This document shows positions 48,558 through 57,946 of a stretch of DNA of 64,000 nucleotides, piece after piece. The notes under the pieces were generated by a model. That model was given only the letters and a program-made list of their open reading frames with translations, was not told the origin of the DNA and made no database searches. Source of the stretch: Tropicimonas isoalkanivorans (GTDB lineage: Bacteria > Pseudomonadota > Alphaproteobacteria > Rhodobacterales > Rhodobacteraceae); the NCBI RefSeq assembly GCF_900112335.1, contig NZ_FOLG01000005.1, forward strand, positions 1 through 64,000. The letters run 5' to 3'. The number at the start of each line of letters is the position of its first letter. Position 1 is the first letter of the stretch. Both the position numbers and the translations under genes were made by a program.

Positions 48558-49853
48558 TCAGCCCCTGCGCCGCTCCAGCCAGGCCTGCAGCCGGCTCAAG
48601 ACATCGGCGGCAATCGCCTCGTCCTCGATCTCATCAATCGCCTCGGCAACGAAGGCCACGACCATCAGATCGGTTGCAATCTCTCGCGGCACGCCACGCG
48701 AGCGCAGGTAGAACAGTCCCTCCTCGTCAATCGCACCGGACGTGGAGCCGTGCGAACAGGCCACGTCATCGGCGTAGATCTCAAGTTCCGGCTTGGCCAG
48801 GAACTGGCTGTCGTCGTCCAAAAGCAGCGACTGGCTGATCTGATACCCGTCGGTCTTCTGGGCACCGTCCTTCACCAGGATCTTGCCTTGGAAGACGCCT
48901 ACGGCTCCGTTTCGCAGAACCTTCTTGAACACCTGCCGGCTTTCGCAATTCACCGCGTCGTGCGTAATGAAAACCGTGTCGTCGTGGTGGAAATCTCCGC
49001 TTGCGCCGTCTCCAAGCGCGGCGCCCGCCACGTGGGCCACGGCATCGTCTCCAGTCAGTTCGATGACCGCCTCATTGCGAGTCAGCGCGCCGTTGACGGT
49101 CAGCGTGAAGGACTTGAACGTGCTTTCCCGCCCCAGCCGGGCAAAAACATGGGTGGCCGCGCGCCGTTCATGAGCGCGCCCTTGCGTGCGGACGTGATGG
49201 AATGCGCCGCCATCGGCCACGTCGACCTCCATCACCTTGTTCAGTCGCGCCCCTCCAGGACCGTTCTCCAGAAGCGTCAGGTCGCCCCCCTCTTCCACCT
49301 TCACCACATTATGGATGACGACGTCCGCGTCCTCCGTCTGGTGCAGGTACGTCAGGTTGACAGGCCTATCGGCCTTGCCGGTCACGCGGATGAGAACCCC
49401 CGCATTTGCACAGGCCGTGTTCAGAGCCGCCAGGGATCGCTCCACCGGGCTCTGCCCGCGCGCTTCCAGCACGCCGTAGAGGTCCCGCGCCCAGTGAATA
49501 TCCGCAGCGCCAGCCGCGTGCAGCGGCTCGATCTCGACGCCGGAGAGCGTGAGGTCGTCCGACGCCTCGGGATCGAAAACACCATCGACAAAGACCATGC
49601 GAAGCCGCTCGATGTCGTCGAACACCGCCGACTCGTAGGCTTGGAAGACTTTCGCGTGGGGCACTTCGGGCTGAACTAGCGTCTGCGGCCTTGTGTACTT
49701 CCAGTATTCGTCGCGGGCGTGCGGCAGGCCCATCGAGCGCACCCGCCCCAAGGCCGCCTGACGTGCGTCGCTCAACCAGGCACCGCTTTCCGGCACTTGA
49801 ATGGCGGCAAGCCGCTCTTCCGTGGCGTCCAGTTTCTGTTGCGGCAAACCCAT
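48558..49853 (-). CDS. sufD: Fe-S cluster assembly protein SufD
   Basis: 431 residues from ATG 49853 (MGLPQQKLDATEERLAAIQV). The SufB/SufD beta-helix is clear in the second half: DTVFITHDAVNCESRQVFKK, VLRNGAVGVFQGKILVKDGA, KTDGYQISQSLLL, PELEIYADDVACSHGSTSGA with the conserved Cys/His used at the SufB-SufD interface. Partner of SufB and SufC in the scaffold complex. Starts one base after the sufC stop region. Confidence 0.95.
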   Translation of the reverse strand: MGLPQQKLDATEERLAAIQVPESGAWLSDARQAALGRVRSMGLPHARDEYWKYTRPQTLVQPEVPHAKVFQAYESAVFDDIERLRMVFVDGVFDPEASDDLTLSGVEIEPLHAAGAADIHWARDLYGVLEARGQSPVERSLAALNTACANAGVLIRVTGKADRPVNLTYLHQTEDADVVIHNVVKVEEGGDLTLLENGPGGARLNKVMEVDVADGGAFHHVRTQGRAHERRAATHVFARLGRESTFKSFTLTVNGALTRNEAVIELTGDDAVAHVAGAALGDGASGDFHHDDTVFITHDAVNCESRQVFKKVLRNGAVGVFQGKILVKDGAQKTDGYQISQSLLLDDDSQFLAKPELEIYADDVACSHGSTSGAIDEEGLFYLRSRGVPREIATDLMVVAFVAEAIDEIEDEAIAADVLSRLQAWLERRRG

Positions 49854-49854
49854 G

Positions 49855-50610
<756 letters not shown>

Positions 50611-50693
50611 TTCTCATCCTCACATGCAAAGAAGGCCGGCACCCGCGGAGGGGCCGACCAATTTGTTCGAATTGTTGGGTTGGCGGAGCGCCG

Positions 50694-50972
50694 TCAGAGG
50701 TCCGCGACAGTCCTGACCGCCATCACAACGAAGTCTGCCCCGTCCGAGGCCACTTGGTTTGCGAGTTCCGGATCGTGGCTGGAAAAGGCGATCCAGGTGC
50801 CGCTGACCAGCACGAGCGCCAGAAAGAACGACATCCGCCGGCTGCCACGATTGATGTCCGCCTTGCGCCGCTTGCCGCGTTTCGGAACGATCACGCCCTC
50901 GGGCGTCCACTGCTTGCCCGCTTCGATCCGAGCGATGCGTTTGGTGAATCCCTGATCTGCGGCGATAGCCAT
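50694..50972 (-). CDS. Small membrane protein in the suf operon
   Basis: 92 residues from ATG 50972. A basic N-terminal half (PKRGKRRKADINRGSRR) is followed by one hydrophobic helix (MSFFLALVLVSGTWIAFSS) and a short outer domain (DGADFVVMAVRTVADL). Orientation Nin by the positive-inside rule. Conserved position in suf operons of this bacterial group as far as I recall; no function known. A competing frame overlaps but has shadow composition. Confidence 0.65.
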   Translation of the reverse strand: MAIAADQGFTKRIARIEAGKQWTPEGVIVPKRGKRRKADINRGSRRMSFFLALVLVSGTWIAFSSHDPELANQVASDGADFVVMAVRTVADL

Positions 50973-51048
50973 AATCGTTACCCTTACGTCTGAGTGTCTG
51001 GGCACAACTTCGGAGAGAATCCGGGCGATATTTCGACGAAATAAGCAC

Positions 51049-51288
51049 TTATCCGAGCCTGACCGCGGTGCCCGTGGCCAACACATGGCAGGTAGCGTTC
51101 ATAGCGTCATAGTCCACAACGACCGTGTTCGCAGCGCTCTCAAGCACGGCTCGTTTTGCGGCGTGTCGCTCTATGCCGCAGAACCTATAGCGAGGCGCGG
51201 ATTCCATATCGATCGCCTCCCCACGCGAAATGCCGCAGGACACTTCGGTCTGCCGATCTTCGACCGCCAATGTGGTGGTAACAATCAT
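51049..51288 (-). CDS. Shortened YbjQ-family (UPF0145) protein
   Basis: 79 residues. Start MIVTTTLAVEDRQTEVSCGI and SRGEAIDMES match the first strand and GEA turn of YbjQ; the end ANTVVVDYDAMNATCHVLAT, GTAV matches its closing strands. The central helix region (about 30 residues in the family) is missing and several glycines are replaced. YbjQ forms pentameric rings of unknown role. It lies between sufB and a membrane protein gene in the same operon. Confidence 0.65.
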   Translation of the reverse strand: MIVTTTLAVEDRQTEVSCGISRGEAIDMESAPRYRFCGIERHAAKRAVLESAANTVVVDYDAMNATCHVLATGTAVRLG

Positions 51289-51383
51289 TTGGTATCTCCC
51301 CCTGCGGAGCCAAAGGAGCGCGATGTAAGGTCTGACCCGTGCCCTACACTGGGGCCCGGCAAGACGTTTCGGCGGAAAAATCG

Positions 51384-52907
51384 CTACCCCACAGACCCTT
51401 CCAGCGAAATCGCCACGAGCTGCTGCGCTTCCATCGCGAACTCCATCGGCAGCGCCTGTAGCACATCCTTGCAGAACCCGTTCACGACCAGCGCCACTGC
51501 TTCCTCTTCATCCATGCCGCGCTGGCGGCAGTAGAAAAGCTGGTCATCGTCGACCTTGGACGTGGTCGCCTCGTGCTCCACCCGCGAGGAATTGTTCTTC
51601 ACCTCGATATAGGGAACGGTGTGCGCCCCGCAGGTCGAACCGATCAGCAGGCTGTCGCACTGGGTGTAGTTGCGGGCTTCCTTGGCGCGGGGATGCACCG
51701 ACACCAATCCGCGATACGTATTCTGCGCGTGGCCCGCGCTAATTCCTTTCGACACGATCCGGCTGCGGGTGTTCTTGCCAAGGTGGACCATCTTCGTGCC
51801 GGTATCGGCCTGCTGATAGTTATTGGTGATGGCGATGGAATAGAATTCGCCCTGGCTGTCGTCGCCCCGCAGAACGCAGGACGGATACTTCCACGTGATC
51901 GCGGAGCCGGTTTCGACCTGAGTCCACATCACCTTCGAGCGGTCTCCGCGGCAGTCGGCACGCTTCGTCACGAAGTTATAGATGCCACCGTTGCCGTTTT
52001 CATCTCCGGGGTACCAGTTCTGGACGGTGGAGTATTTCACTTCGGCGTCTTCGAGGACCACGATCTCCACCACCGCCGCATGAAGCTGCGCGATGTCGCG
52101 CTGCGGTGCCGTGCACCCCTCAAGGTAGCTGACATAGGAGCCCTTGTCGGCAATGATGAGGGTCCGCTCGAACTGGCCGGTGTTTTCAGCGTTGATCCGG
52201 AAATACGTCGACAGCTCCATCGGGCAGCGCACCCCGGGCGGCACATAAACGAAGGAGCCATCGGAGAAGACCGCCGAATTGAGCGTCGCAAAAAAGTTGT
52301 CGGATTGCGGCACCACAGAGCCGAGGTATTTTTTCACAAGCTCCGGGTGCTCCCGGATTGCCTCCGAGATCGAACAAAAGATCACGCCGGCCTTGGCCAG
52401 CTCCGCCTTGAACGTCGTGCCGACCGACACCGAATCGAACACCGCATCCACGGCGACCTTCCGCCCCTCCTGCGGCGCCTCGCCCGCGCCCTCGACGCCC
52501 GCCAGGATCATCTGCTCCTTGAGCGGGATGCCCAGCTTCTCGTAGGTTTCCAGCAGCTTCGGATCGACATCGTCGAGCGATTTCGGCTTTTCGTGCATGG
52601 AGACCGGGGCGGCATAGTAATACTGCTCCTGGTAATCGATCGCCGGCACATTCAGAAGCGCCCAGTCGGGCTGCTCCATCTGCTGCCAGCGGCGGAACGC
52701 GGCCAGGCGCCAGTCTGTCATCCACTCCGGCTCGCCATTACGCTCCGAGATCAGGCGGACGATGTCCTCGTTGATGCCCTTGGGGGCATATTCCATTTCG
52801 ATGTCGGTCTGCCAACCATACTTGTAGGCGCCCATGTTCCGGACGGTCTCGACGGTTTCGCGGTCAACGCCTTCGCGGACGTCCAGCTTCTCTTCCACTG
52901 AGGTCAT
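51384..52907 (-). CDS. sufB: Fe-S cluster scaffold protein SufB
   Basis: 507 residues from ATG 52907 ([20 protein letters not shown]). Family features: [80 protein letters not shown], and the C-terminal [20 protein letters not shown] with the catalytic Cys that receives sulfur. Core scaffold where the cluster is built. Located 27 bases after the NifS-like desulfurase gene. Confidence 0.96.
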   Translation of the reverse strand: MTSVEEKLDVREGVDRETVETVRNMGAYKYGWQTDIEMEYAPKGINEDIVRLISERNGEPEWMTDWRLAAFRRWQQMEQPDWALLNVPAIDYQEQYYYAAPVSMHEKPKSLDDVDPKLLETYEKLGIPLKEQMILAGVEGAGEAPQEGRKVAVDAVFDSVSVGTTFKAELAKAGVIFCSISEAIREHPELVKKYLGSVVPQSDNFFATLNSAVFSDGSFVYVPPGVRCPMELSTYFRINAENTGQFERTLIIADKGSYVSYLEGCTAPQRDIAQLHAAVVEIVVLEDAEVKYSTVQNWYPGDENGNGGIYNFVTKRADCRGDRSKVMWTQVETGSAITWKYPSCVLRGDDSQGEFYSIAITNNYQQADTGTKMVHLGKNTRSRIVSKGISAGHAQNTYRGLVSVHPRAKEARNYTQCDSLLIGSTCGAHTVPYIEVKNNSSRVEHEATTSKVDDDQLFYCRQRGMDEEEAVALVVNGFCKDVLQALPMEFAMEAQQLVAISLEGSVG

Positions 52908-52934
52908 GTGCACTCCATTCCGTCGTCCGGCGGT

Positions 52935-53987
52935 TCACCCCGCCCTGGCTATCCGTTTGCGGTACGCGGCCGACCATGCTTCGGCAAACCGCATCACCTC
53001 ATCCTCTGTCGTATCGGGCCCGATCGAGACCCGGATCGCGCACGCCGCCCCGTCGCCGAGTCCCATCGCTCTCAGCACCCGGCTTTCCTTCACCTTGCCG
53101 GAGGAACAGGCCGACCCCGCCGATATCGCAAAGCTCGCGAGGTCCATCTGCATGACTTGGGTCTCGCCCCGCCACCCCGGCACGACAATGCACGAGGTGT
53201 TGGGGAGTCGCCGCGCGCCTTTCCCGACAAAAATAATATCCTTTGCGGAAGATTCCAGCGCTTTCTCTAGAATGTTTCTAAGCTTTTCGACCCGCTCCCA
53301 GGCCCCCGCCTCCAAATCGCGCTGAGAAGCGGTCGCAGCGGCGCCAAAACCGGCGATTCCGATCAGGTTTTCGGTGCCAGAACGTCGCCCCATCTCCTGT
53401 CCGCCGCCGAGGATTCGGGGGTCCACGTCCAGTCCGCGGCGCAAAACGAGCGCGCCCACCCCCTTCGGCCCTCCCAGCTTGTGAGCGGAGACCAGCGCCA
53501 TATCGCAGCCCGACCAGTTGCAGGCGAGGGGAATTTTGCCGAATGCCTGGGTCATATCGCTGACCGCCAAGCCCTCTGGAAGGGTCTGGAGAATGCCGGT
53601 CTCCGAGTTGGCAAGTTGCAAGGTGGAGCGTGCCGGCTCCTCCACGTCCACCAGACCCTCCGGCGTGACCGGGAGCACCGGGTCCACCCAACTTGACACG
53701 GCGTCGTGCTCGATTGGCGCCCCCACGAGGCCCCGCCCCGCGAGCGCCAGCGCCGCCGCTTCGGTCGCGCCCGAGGTGAAGACGATGTCCGCGCCTTCCG
53801 CTCCAAGCGCCGACGCCACCTGGGCGCGTGCCTGCTCCACCAGACGCTTCGCCGCCCGACCCTCGGCGTGCACCGACGACGGATTGCCAACAAGCTCCAT
53901 CGCATCGAGCATCGCCTCGCGCGCCTCGTTCCTCAGCGGCGCCGTCGCGTTCCAGTCCAGGTAGATCCGCTGGGTCGATTTGGTCAA
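52935..53987 (-). CDS. Cysteine desulfurase, NifS/IscS-like
   Basis: 350 residues, slightly shorter than E. coli IscS. Start region IYLDWNATAPLRNEAREAML, VGNPSSVHAEGR; Schiff-base Lys in ALVSAHKLGGPKGVGALVLR; catalytic Cys in SAGSACSSGKVKESRVL. Group I enzymes normally supply IscU; here it heads the suf operon, which also ends with a group II SufS. Two desulfurases in one suf operon is typical of Rhodobacterales. The gene is first in the operon; an iscR regulator is not found upstream. Confidence 0.9.
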   Translation of the reverse strand: MTKSTQRIYLDWNATAPLRNEAREAMLDAMELVGNPSSVHAEGRAAKRLVEQARAQVASALGAEGADIVFTSGATEAAALALAGRGLVGAPIEHDAVSSWVDPVLPVTPEGLVDVEEPARSTLQLANSETGILQTLPEGLAVSDMTQAFGKIPLACNWSGCDMALVSAHKLGGPKGVGALVLRRGLDVDPRILGGGQEMGRRSGTENLIGIAGFGAAATASQRDLEAGAWERVEKLRNILEKALESSAKDIIFVGKGARRLPNTSCIVVPGWRGETQVMQMDLASFAISAGSACSSGKVKESRVLRAMGLGDGAACAIRVSIGPDTTEDEVMRFAEAWSAAYRKRIARAG

Positions 53988-54050
53988 AGTCCCTTTCCTT
54001 CGCCACTCAATGCCGGAGGGTGTCGCCAGAGTAGCCGTCTTCCACGCGCC

Positions 54051-54869
54051 TCATCCCTTTTGAAACACCGCGCATGGGTCTTCACGCTCGGCAGGTTCGG
54101 TCACAAGCCACACATCATGGGGCACGGCCTCCGGCGGGTCCTCGAACGGGGATTCGAACTGACCAAGGCTCACCACGGTCACGTCTGGCGCGGCCGACGC
54201 CAGTGCAACGGGCATCCCGCGGTCTTTCCGGGCATGGCCGTTGCCGGTAATGACGACGACCGGCCCACCGGTTTCGTCCAGCGCCTGAAGCGCCACCTTG
54301 GAGAACCAAGCATCCCTCAGCCGTTGGGCCTCAACCATCCCGCCCAGCATATCCTCCGGCAGCGCGTTGCAGTGGGCCTCCATCTGGAACGCCTTACGCT
54401 CCTCCAACGTGTCCGTCGGCAGTGGTCCCAACGCGAACTGTTCGGCATCGCTCCCGAACACTGCAGCCGCCCCCTCCCGCACCGCGTCGGACAGGTCCTC
54501 CCGAGGGACTGCCGCGCCGTAGATCGGCGCGTTCGGAGCGGCAGTGAAAATTGGGTGATAATAGGTGAAGTCAGGCCAACCGCCGTGAGCCCAATCAAGC
54601 GCCTCCGCCATGTCATTCACATCGGTGCGATCTAGGCCATTCGCGATGTCGGCTTGCTCTGCCGTCAGCATCTCGAACACGAGAGCCGTCGGTGCAATAG
54701 CCGCGACAGCCTCGGCCTGATTCTGATGGTGTGCCGGGTTGTCATGAACCTCGCCCAGCAGGAACACCTGAGCGTCGGTGGCATCCAATTGGTCGATGGA
54801 CTCAATTTGAGCGGCCGGAACCGTTGTGGCACCGACCGCGAAAGCAAGGGTAATCAGCGGCAATCTCAT
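54051..54869 (-). CDS. chaN: ChaN-family (haem-binding, DUF399) protein
   Basis: 272 residues from ATG 54869, overlapping the rpoH stop by four bases. A signal sequence (PLITLAFAVGATTVPAA) precedes the ChaN domain: DAQVFLLGEVHDNPAHHQNQ, ALVFEMLTAEQADI, PIYGAAVPREDL, GPVVVITGNGHARKDRGMP. Campylobacter ChaN binds haem pairs; related EreA/ChaN folds also include proteases. The GEVHDN motif and GNGH are conserved. Coupling to rpoH suggests stress-linked expression (inference). Confidence 0.85.
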   Translation of the reverse strand: MRLPLITLAFAVGATTVPAAQIESIDQLDATDAQVFLLGEVHDNPAHHQNQAEAVAAIAPTALVFEMLTAEQADIANGLDRTDVNDMAEALDWAHGGWPDFTYYHPIFTAAPNAPIYGAAVPREDLSDAVREGAAAVFGSDAEQFALGPLPTDTLEERKAFQMEAHCNALPEDMLGGMVEAQRLRDAWFSKVALQALDETGGPVVVITGNGHARKDRGMPVALASAAPDVTVVSLGQFESPFEDPPEAVPHDVWLVTEPAEREDPCAVFQKG

Positions 54870-55744
54870 GCCAAGAGTTGATACACCTCTGGCGATTGCC
54901 CTTCCAGCGTCTTGCGCATCTTGGTGAAGGCCGCACACTCGAGCTGCCGCACACGCTCTTTGGAGAGCCCAAGTTCGTCACCGAGCGATTCAAGCGTACG
55001 TGGCGCGTCGCGCAGTTTCCGCTCGCGCACAATAAACTGCTCGCGCTCCGGCAGGCGGGTCAACGCGGAGAGCAGCCACCCGCGCAGCGCTTCCTCATCG
55101 TGATCGCGCTGAACAGTAGCTTCACCGTCGGGGCCATCGTCTTCGATGGTCTCCATCCATTCCCGGCCTTCCTCATCCGAAGATTGCGTGGCGTTCAGCG
55201 AGAAGTCGCTCCCCGATAGACGGCCCTGCATCATCTCCACGTCCTGCAAGGGCACGCCAATCTCTGTCGCGATCCGCTGGCGCAGTTGCGCCCCGTCGAG
55301 CGGCATCCCGGCCACTTCCGCCTCCCGTTCGAGGCGAGCCTGCACGCGACGCAGATTGAAGAACAGCGCCTTTTGACTGGAGGTCGACCCCGTCCGAACG
55401 AGCGACCAGTTACGCATCACATGGTCCTGGATCGACGCCTTGATCCACCAGACGGCGTAGGTCGAAAACCGCACGCCACGGTCCGGATCAAACTTCTCCG
55501 CTGCCTTCATGAGCCCGAGGGACGCTTCTTGAATGAGATCGTTCATCGGCGCCCCATAGCGGCGGAACTTCGACGCCATGGAAATCGCGAGACGCATATA
55601 GGCGGTCACAAGACGGTGCATCGCTTTTTCATCACGATCGTCTCGCCAGGCGCGCGCGAGGGCGAGCTCCGTGTCGGCGTCGAGCAATTCGGCAGCCATC
55701 GCGTGTCTGGAAATGTTCAAGTCCTGAGATTCATCTCGAGCCAT
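54866..55744 (-). CDS. rpoH: RNA polymerase sigma-32 factor RpoH
   Basis: 292 residues. Region 2 (YMRLAISMASKFRRYGAPMN, DLIQEASLGLMKAAEKFDPD, RFSTYAVWWIKASIQDHVMR), the RpoH box QKALFFNLRR, and region 4 (LTRLPEREQFIVRERKLRDA, LESLGDELGLSKERVRQLEC). Directs heat-shock and oxidative-stress transcription; many Rhodobacterales have two RpoH copies and this could be either. GGAAGGAT precedes the start. Divergent from cobU, with a shared 104-base promoter region. Confidence 0.93.
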   Translation of the reverse strand: MARDESQDLNISRHAMAAELLDADTELALARAWRDDRDEKAMHRLVTAYMRLAISMASKFRRYGAPMNDLIQEASLGLMKAAEKFDPDRGVRFSTYAVWWIKASIQDHVMRNWSLVRTGSTSSQKALFFNLRRVQARLEREAEVAGMPLDGAQLRQRIATEIGVPLQDVEMMQGRLSGSDFSLNATQSSDEEGREWMETIEDDGPDGEATVQRDHDEEALRGWLLSALTRLPEREQFIVRERKLRDAPRTLESLGDELGLSKERVRQLECAAFTKMRKTLEGQSPEVYQLLA

Positions 55745-55848
55745 CGGCTATCCTTCCGTGGTCGTGCCCTGGGAGAGGGAATTTTGGCGGGTTGCAATTT
55801 TTACGCGCATAGCTGAACACCGGATCACTCAATCGGAGCAGCCTGCAA

Positions 55849-56385
55849 ATGATGCCGAAACTGACCCTGGTGCTGGGAGGCGCAAGTTCCGGCAAATCCG
55901 CATTTGCGGAGGGATTGATGCGCGAGGTTGGCAGCGAAAAGATCTACATCGCTACTGCCCAAGCGTTCGACGCCGAGATGGAGGCAAAAATCGCCGCGCA
56001 TAGGCAGATGCGTGGAACCCAATGGGAAACCATCGAAGCTCCGCAGACGCTTCCCGAGGTCATCGGGAACATCCCGGGGCAGCGCCGCGTTCTGATCGAC
56101 TGTGCAACCATGTGGTTGAGCAACCGACTTCTCGCCGAAGCTGATATGGATTCCGAGATTTCTTGCCTGCTCCAAGCTCTTCACGGCTGTGCCTCTCCTA
56201 TCGTCATAGTCTCAAACGAGATAGGTCAAGGAATTGTTCCGGAAAATTTTCTCGGACGCCGTTTCCGGGACCTTCAGGGACGGCTGAATCGCCTGCTCGC
56301 AGAGCGCGCGGACCTGGTCGTGGCCGTGATGGCGGGCCTTCCGCTTACGTTGAAGGGGGCGTTGCCGGAGATGGTGGAATGGTGA
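55849..56385 (+). CDS. cobU: Adenosylcobinamide kinase/guanylyltransferase (CobU/CobP)
   Basis: 178 residues. P-loop LVLGGASSGKSAFAEGLM, family motif YIATAQAFDAEMEAKIAAHR, RRVLIDCATMWLSNRLL, VIVSNEIGQGIVPENFLGRR FRDLQG (split for length). It phosphorylates adenosylcobinamide and attaches GMP in late cobalamin assembly. Start codons ATG 55849 and 55852 are adjacent. Overlaps the following phosphatase gene by seven bases, consistent with a cobalamin pair. Confidence 0.93.
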   Translation: MMPKLTLVLGGASSGKSAFAEGLMREVGSEKIYIATAQAFDAEMEAKIAAHRQMRGTQWETIEAPQTLPEVIGNIPGQRRVLIDCATMWLSNRLLAEADMDSEISCLLQALHGCASPIVIVSNEIGQGIVPENFLGRRFRDLQGRLNRLLAERADLVVAVMAGLPLTLKGALPEMVEW

Positions 56386-56951
56386 ACTGGTGGTGGGTGC
56401 GCCACGGACCCACGGGGCGACGAGACATGAACGGGTGGACGGACGTCCCCGCGGACCTGTCCGACATCCCGCAACTGGACAGATTGGCGGACTTTCTCCC
56501 AGCGGAGGCAGCCATCGTCTCCTCCGATCTGGTCCGCGCCGTCGCCACGGCCGACGCCCTTCAGCGCGGCAGGGCACGTCTGCCGCACGAACGCGGACTG
56601 CGGGAGATCCACTTTGGCACGTGGGAGGCAAAAACCTTCGACGCTGTCGACGCGCAAGATCCACAGCTTGCCCGCCTCTACTGGGAAAGCCCGGGCGACG
56701 TTCGCCCACCGGGAGGCGAAAGCTGGAACGATCTGTCCCGCCGTGTCGACCGGGTCGTCGACTGGCTGACTGGCGAGGAAGGCGACATCATTGCCGTCTC
56801 CCATTTCGGCCCAATCCTGTCGCAGGTGATGCGGGCGCGCGCCTGCACGCCGGCGGAGGTTCTAGCGGAGACGATTGCCCCCCTTTCCGTCACCCGACTT
56901 GCCTGGGACGGAACGCGCTGGACGGCCGAACTGGTGAACCATTTGCCGTAG
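56379..56951 (+). CDS. cobC: Histidine phosphatase, CobC-like (alpha-ribazole phosphatase)
   Basis: 190 residues from ATG 56379. Histidine phosphatase RHG in NWWWVRHGPTGRRDMNGWTD, second Arg in AIVSSDLVRAVATADAL, Glu in RGLREIHFGTWEAKTFD, and the late His in IIAVSHFGPILSQVMRAR. The phosphatase class is firm; the alpha-ribazole-5'-phosphate substrate is inferred from the overlap with cobU. Confidence 0.85.
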   Translation: MVNWWWVRHGPTGRRDMNGWTDVPADLSDIPQLDRLADFLPAEAAIVSSDLVRAVATADALQRGRARLPHERGLREIHFGTWEAKTFDAVDAQDPQLARLYWESPGDVRPPGGESWNDLSRRVDRVVDWLTGEEGDIIAVSHFGPILSQVMRARACTPAEVLAETIAPLSVTRLAWDGTRWTAELVNHLP

Positions 56952-57027
56952 ACCATCACCCCATCGCAGTAGTTCGGGGTGCAAACGTTTTCTGGTGATA
57001 CACCCCCTCGGCATCTAGTTTCCTGCC

Positions 57028-57921
57028 ATGTCCTACGAGCTTCTCATCGGAGATCCTGCGTACTCCAGCTGGTCGCTTCGCGCGTGGCTGTTGTTCGACC
57101 GTTTCGGGCTGCCGGTGAGAGAAATAATGGTAAGTTTCCTGCAGGATAGCGTCGCGGCACAGGTTGCGCCGCACCGACCTGCGCGCACCGTTCCAACCAT
57201 GCGGACGCCGGACGGGACCGTCGTGTGGGATTCGCTTGCAATTGCCGAAGAACTTTGCAGCCGCCACCCGGATCTTGGCCTCTGGCCCCGCGACGCAACT
57301 GCGCGCGCCATCGCTCGTAGCCTGTCGGCCGAAATGCACTCGGGATTTGCGACGTTGCGCTCGGAATGCCCCATGAACCTCAATCGCGCCTACCGCAACG
57401 TGCCGGTCAGTCCAGAGTTGCGCAACGACCTGCGGCGCATCGAACACATGTGGGACTACGCACAAACGATCTGCCTCTCGGAAGGCCCGTGGCTGTGCGG
57501 CACCTACTCAATCGCGGATGCATTCTATGCACCGGTGGCAGCCCGGATCGCGGGCTACGGATTGTCCGTCTCCGCGACGGCCCGCGCCTACGTGGCGGCA
57601 CATCTTCGCGATCCCGCCTTTCGGCGCTGGCGGGCCATGGCGCTCTCCGGTGGGCATATCCTGCCATGGTACGAACGCGGCTATCCCCGCTCGAACTGGC
57701 CCGGCCCCGTCCCCTCTCCCGCACGTGCCCTGCCAGACGGCCCCTCGGTCAACGCCGCCTGCCCCTTCACCGGCCGGCCGGTCACGGAATTCGCCGAAAT
57801 CGAAGGGATGATAATCGGGTTCTCGGAAATTTCAAACAGGGACAAGGCCGTTGCGGACCCGGACGTCTGGCCGCAAGTCCTCGCGTTAACCAAATCTAAA
57901 CCGCAACCGTCGCAACATTAA
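57028..57921 (+). CDS. Glutathione S-transferase family protein
   Basis: 297 residues. Thioredoxin-fold N-terminal part YELLIGDPAYSSWSLRAWLL with Ser as likely activating residue, PTMRTPDGTVVWDSLAIAEEL (cis-Pro and Asp/Ser contact to glutathione), then an all-helical C-terminal domain (WLCGTYSIADAFYAPVAARI). The last 90 residues extend beyond a normal GST and end in a Pro-rich tail with PFTGRPVTEFAEIEG. Substrate is not predictable. Single gene between cobC and comM. Confidence 0.88.
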   Translation: MSYELLIGDPAYSSWSLRAWLLFDRFGLPVREIMVSFLQDSVAAQVAPHRPARTVPTMRTPDGTVVWDSLAIAEELCSRHPDLGLWPRDATARAIARSLSAEMHSGFATLRSECPMNLNRAYRNVPVSPELRNDLRRIEHMWDYAQTICLSEGPWLCGTYSIADAFYAPVAARIAGYGLSVSATARAYVAAHLRDPAFRRWRAMALSGGHILPWYERGYPRSNWPGPVPSPARALPDGPSVNAACPFTGRPVTEFAEIEGMIIGFSEISNRDKAVADPDVWPQVLALTKSKPQPSQH

Positions 57922-57946
57922 CCATTCTTTTGGTGAGAGGCGGGGA

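Noticed and set aside
56957-56981. Terminator hairpin CACCCC/GGGGTG after cobC
   Set aside because: Only six pairs with a 13-base loop and a weak T stretch; could be chance.
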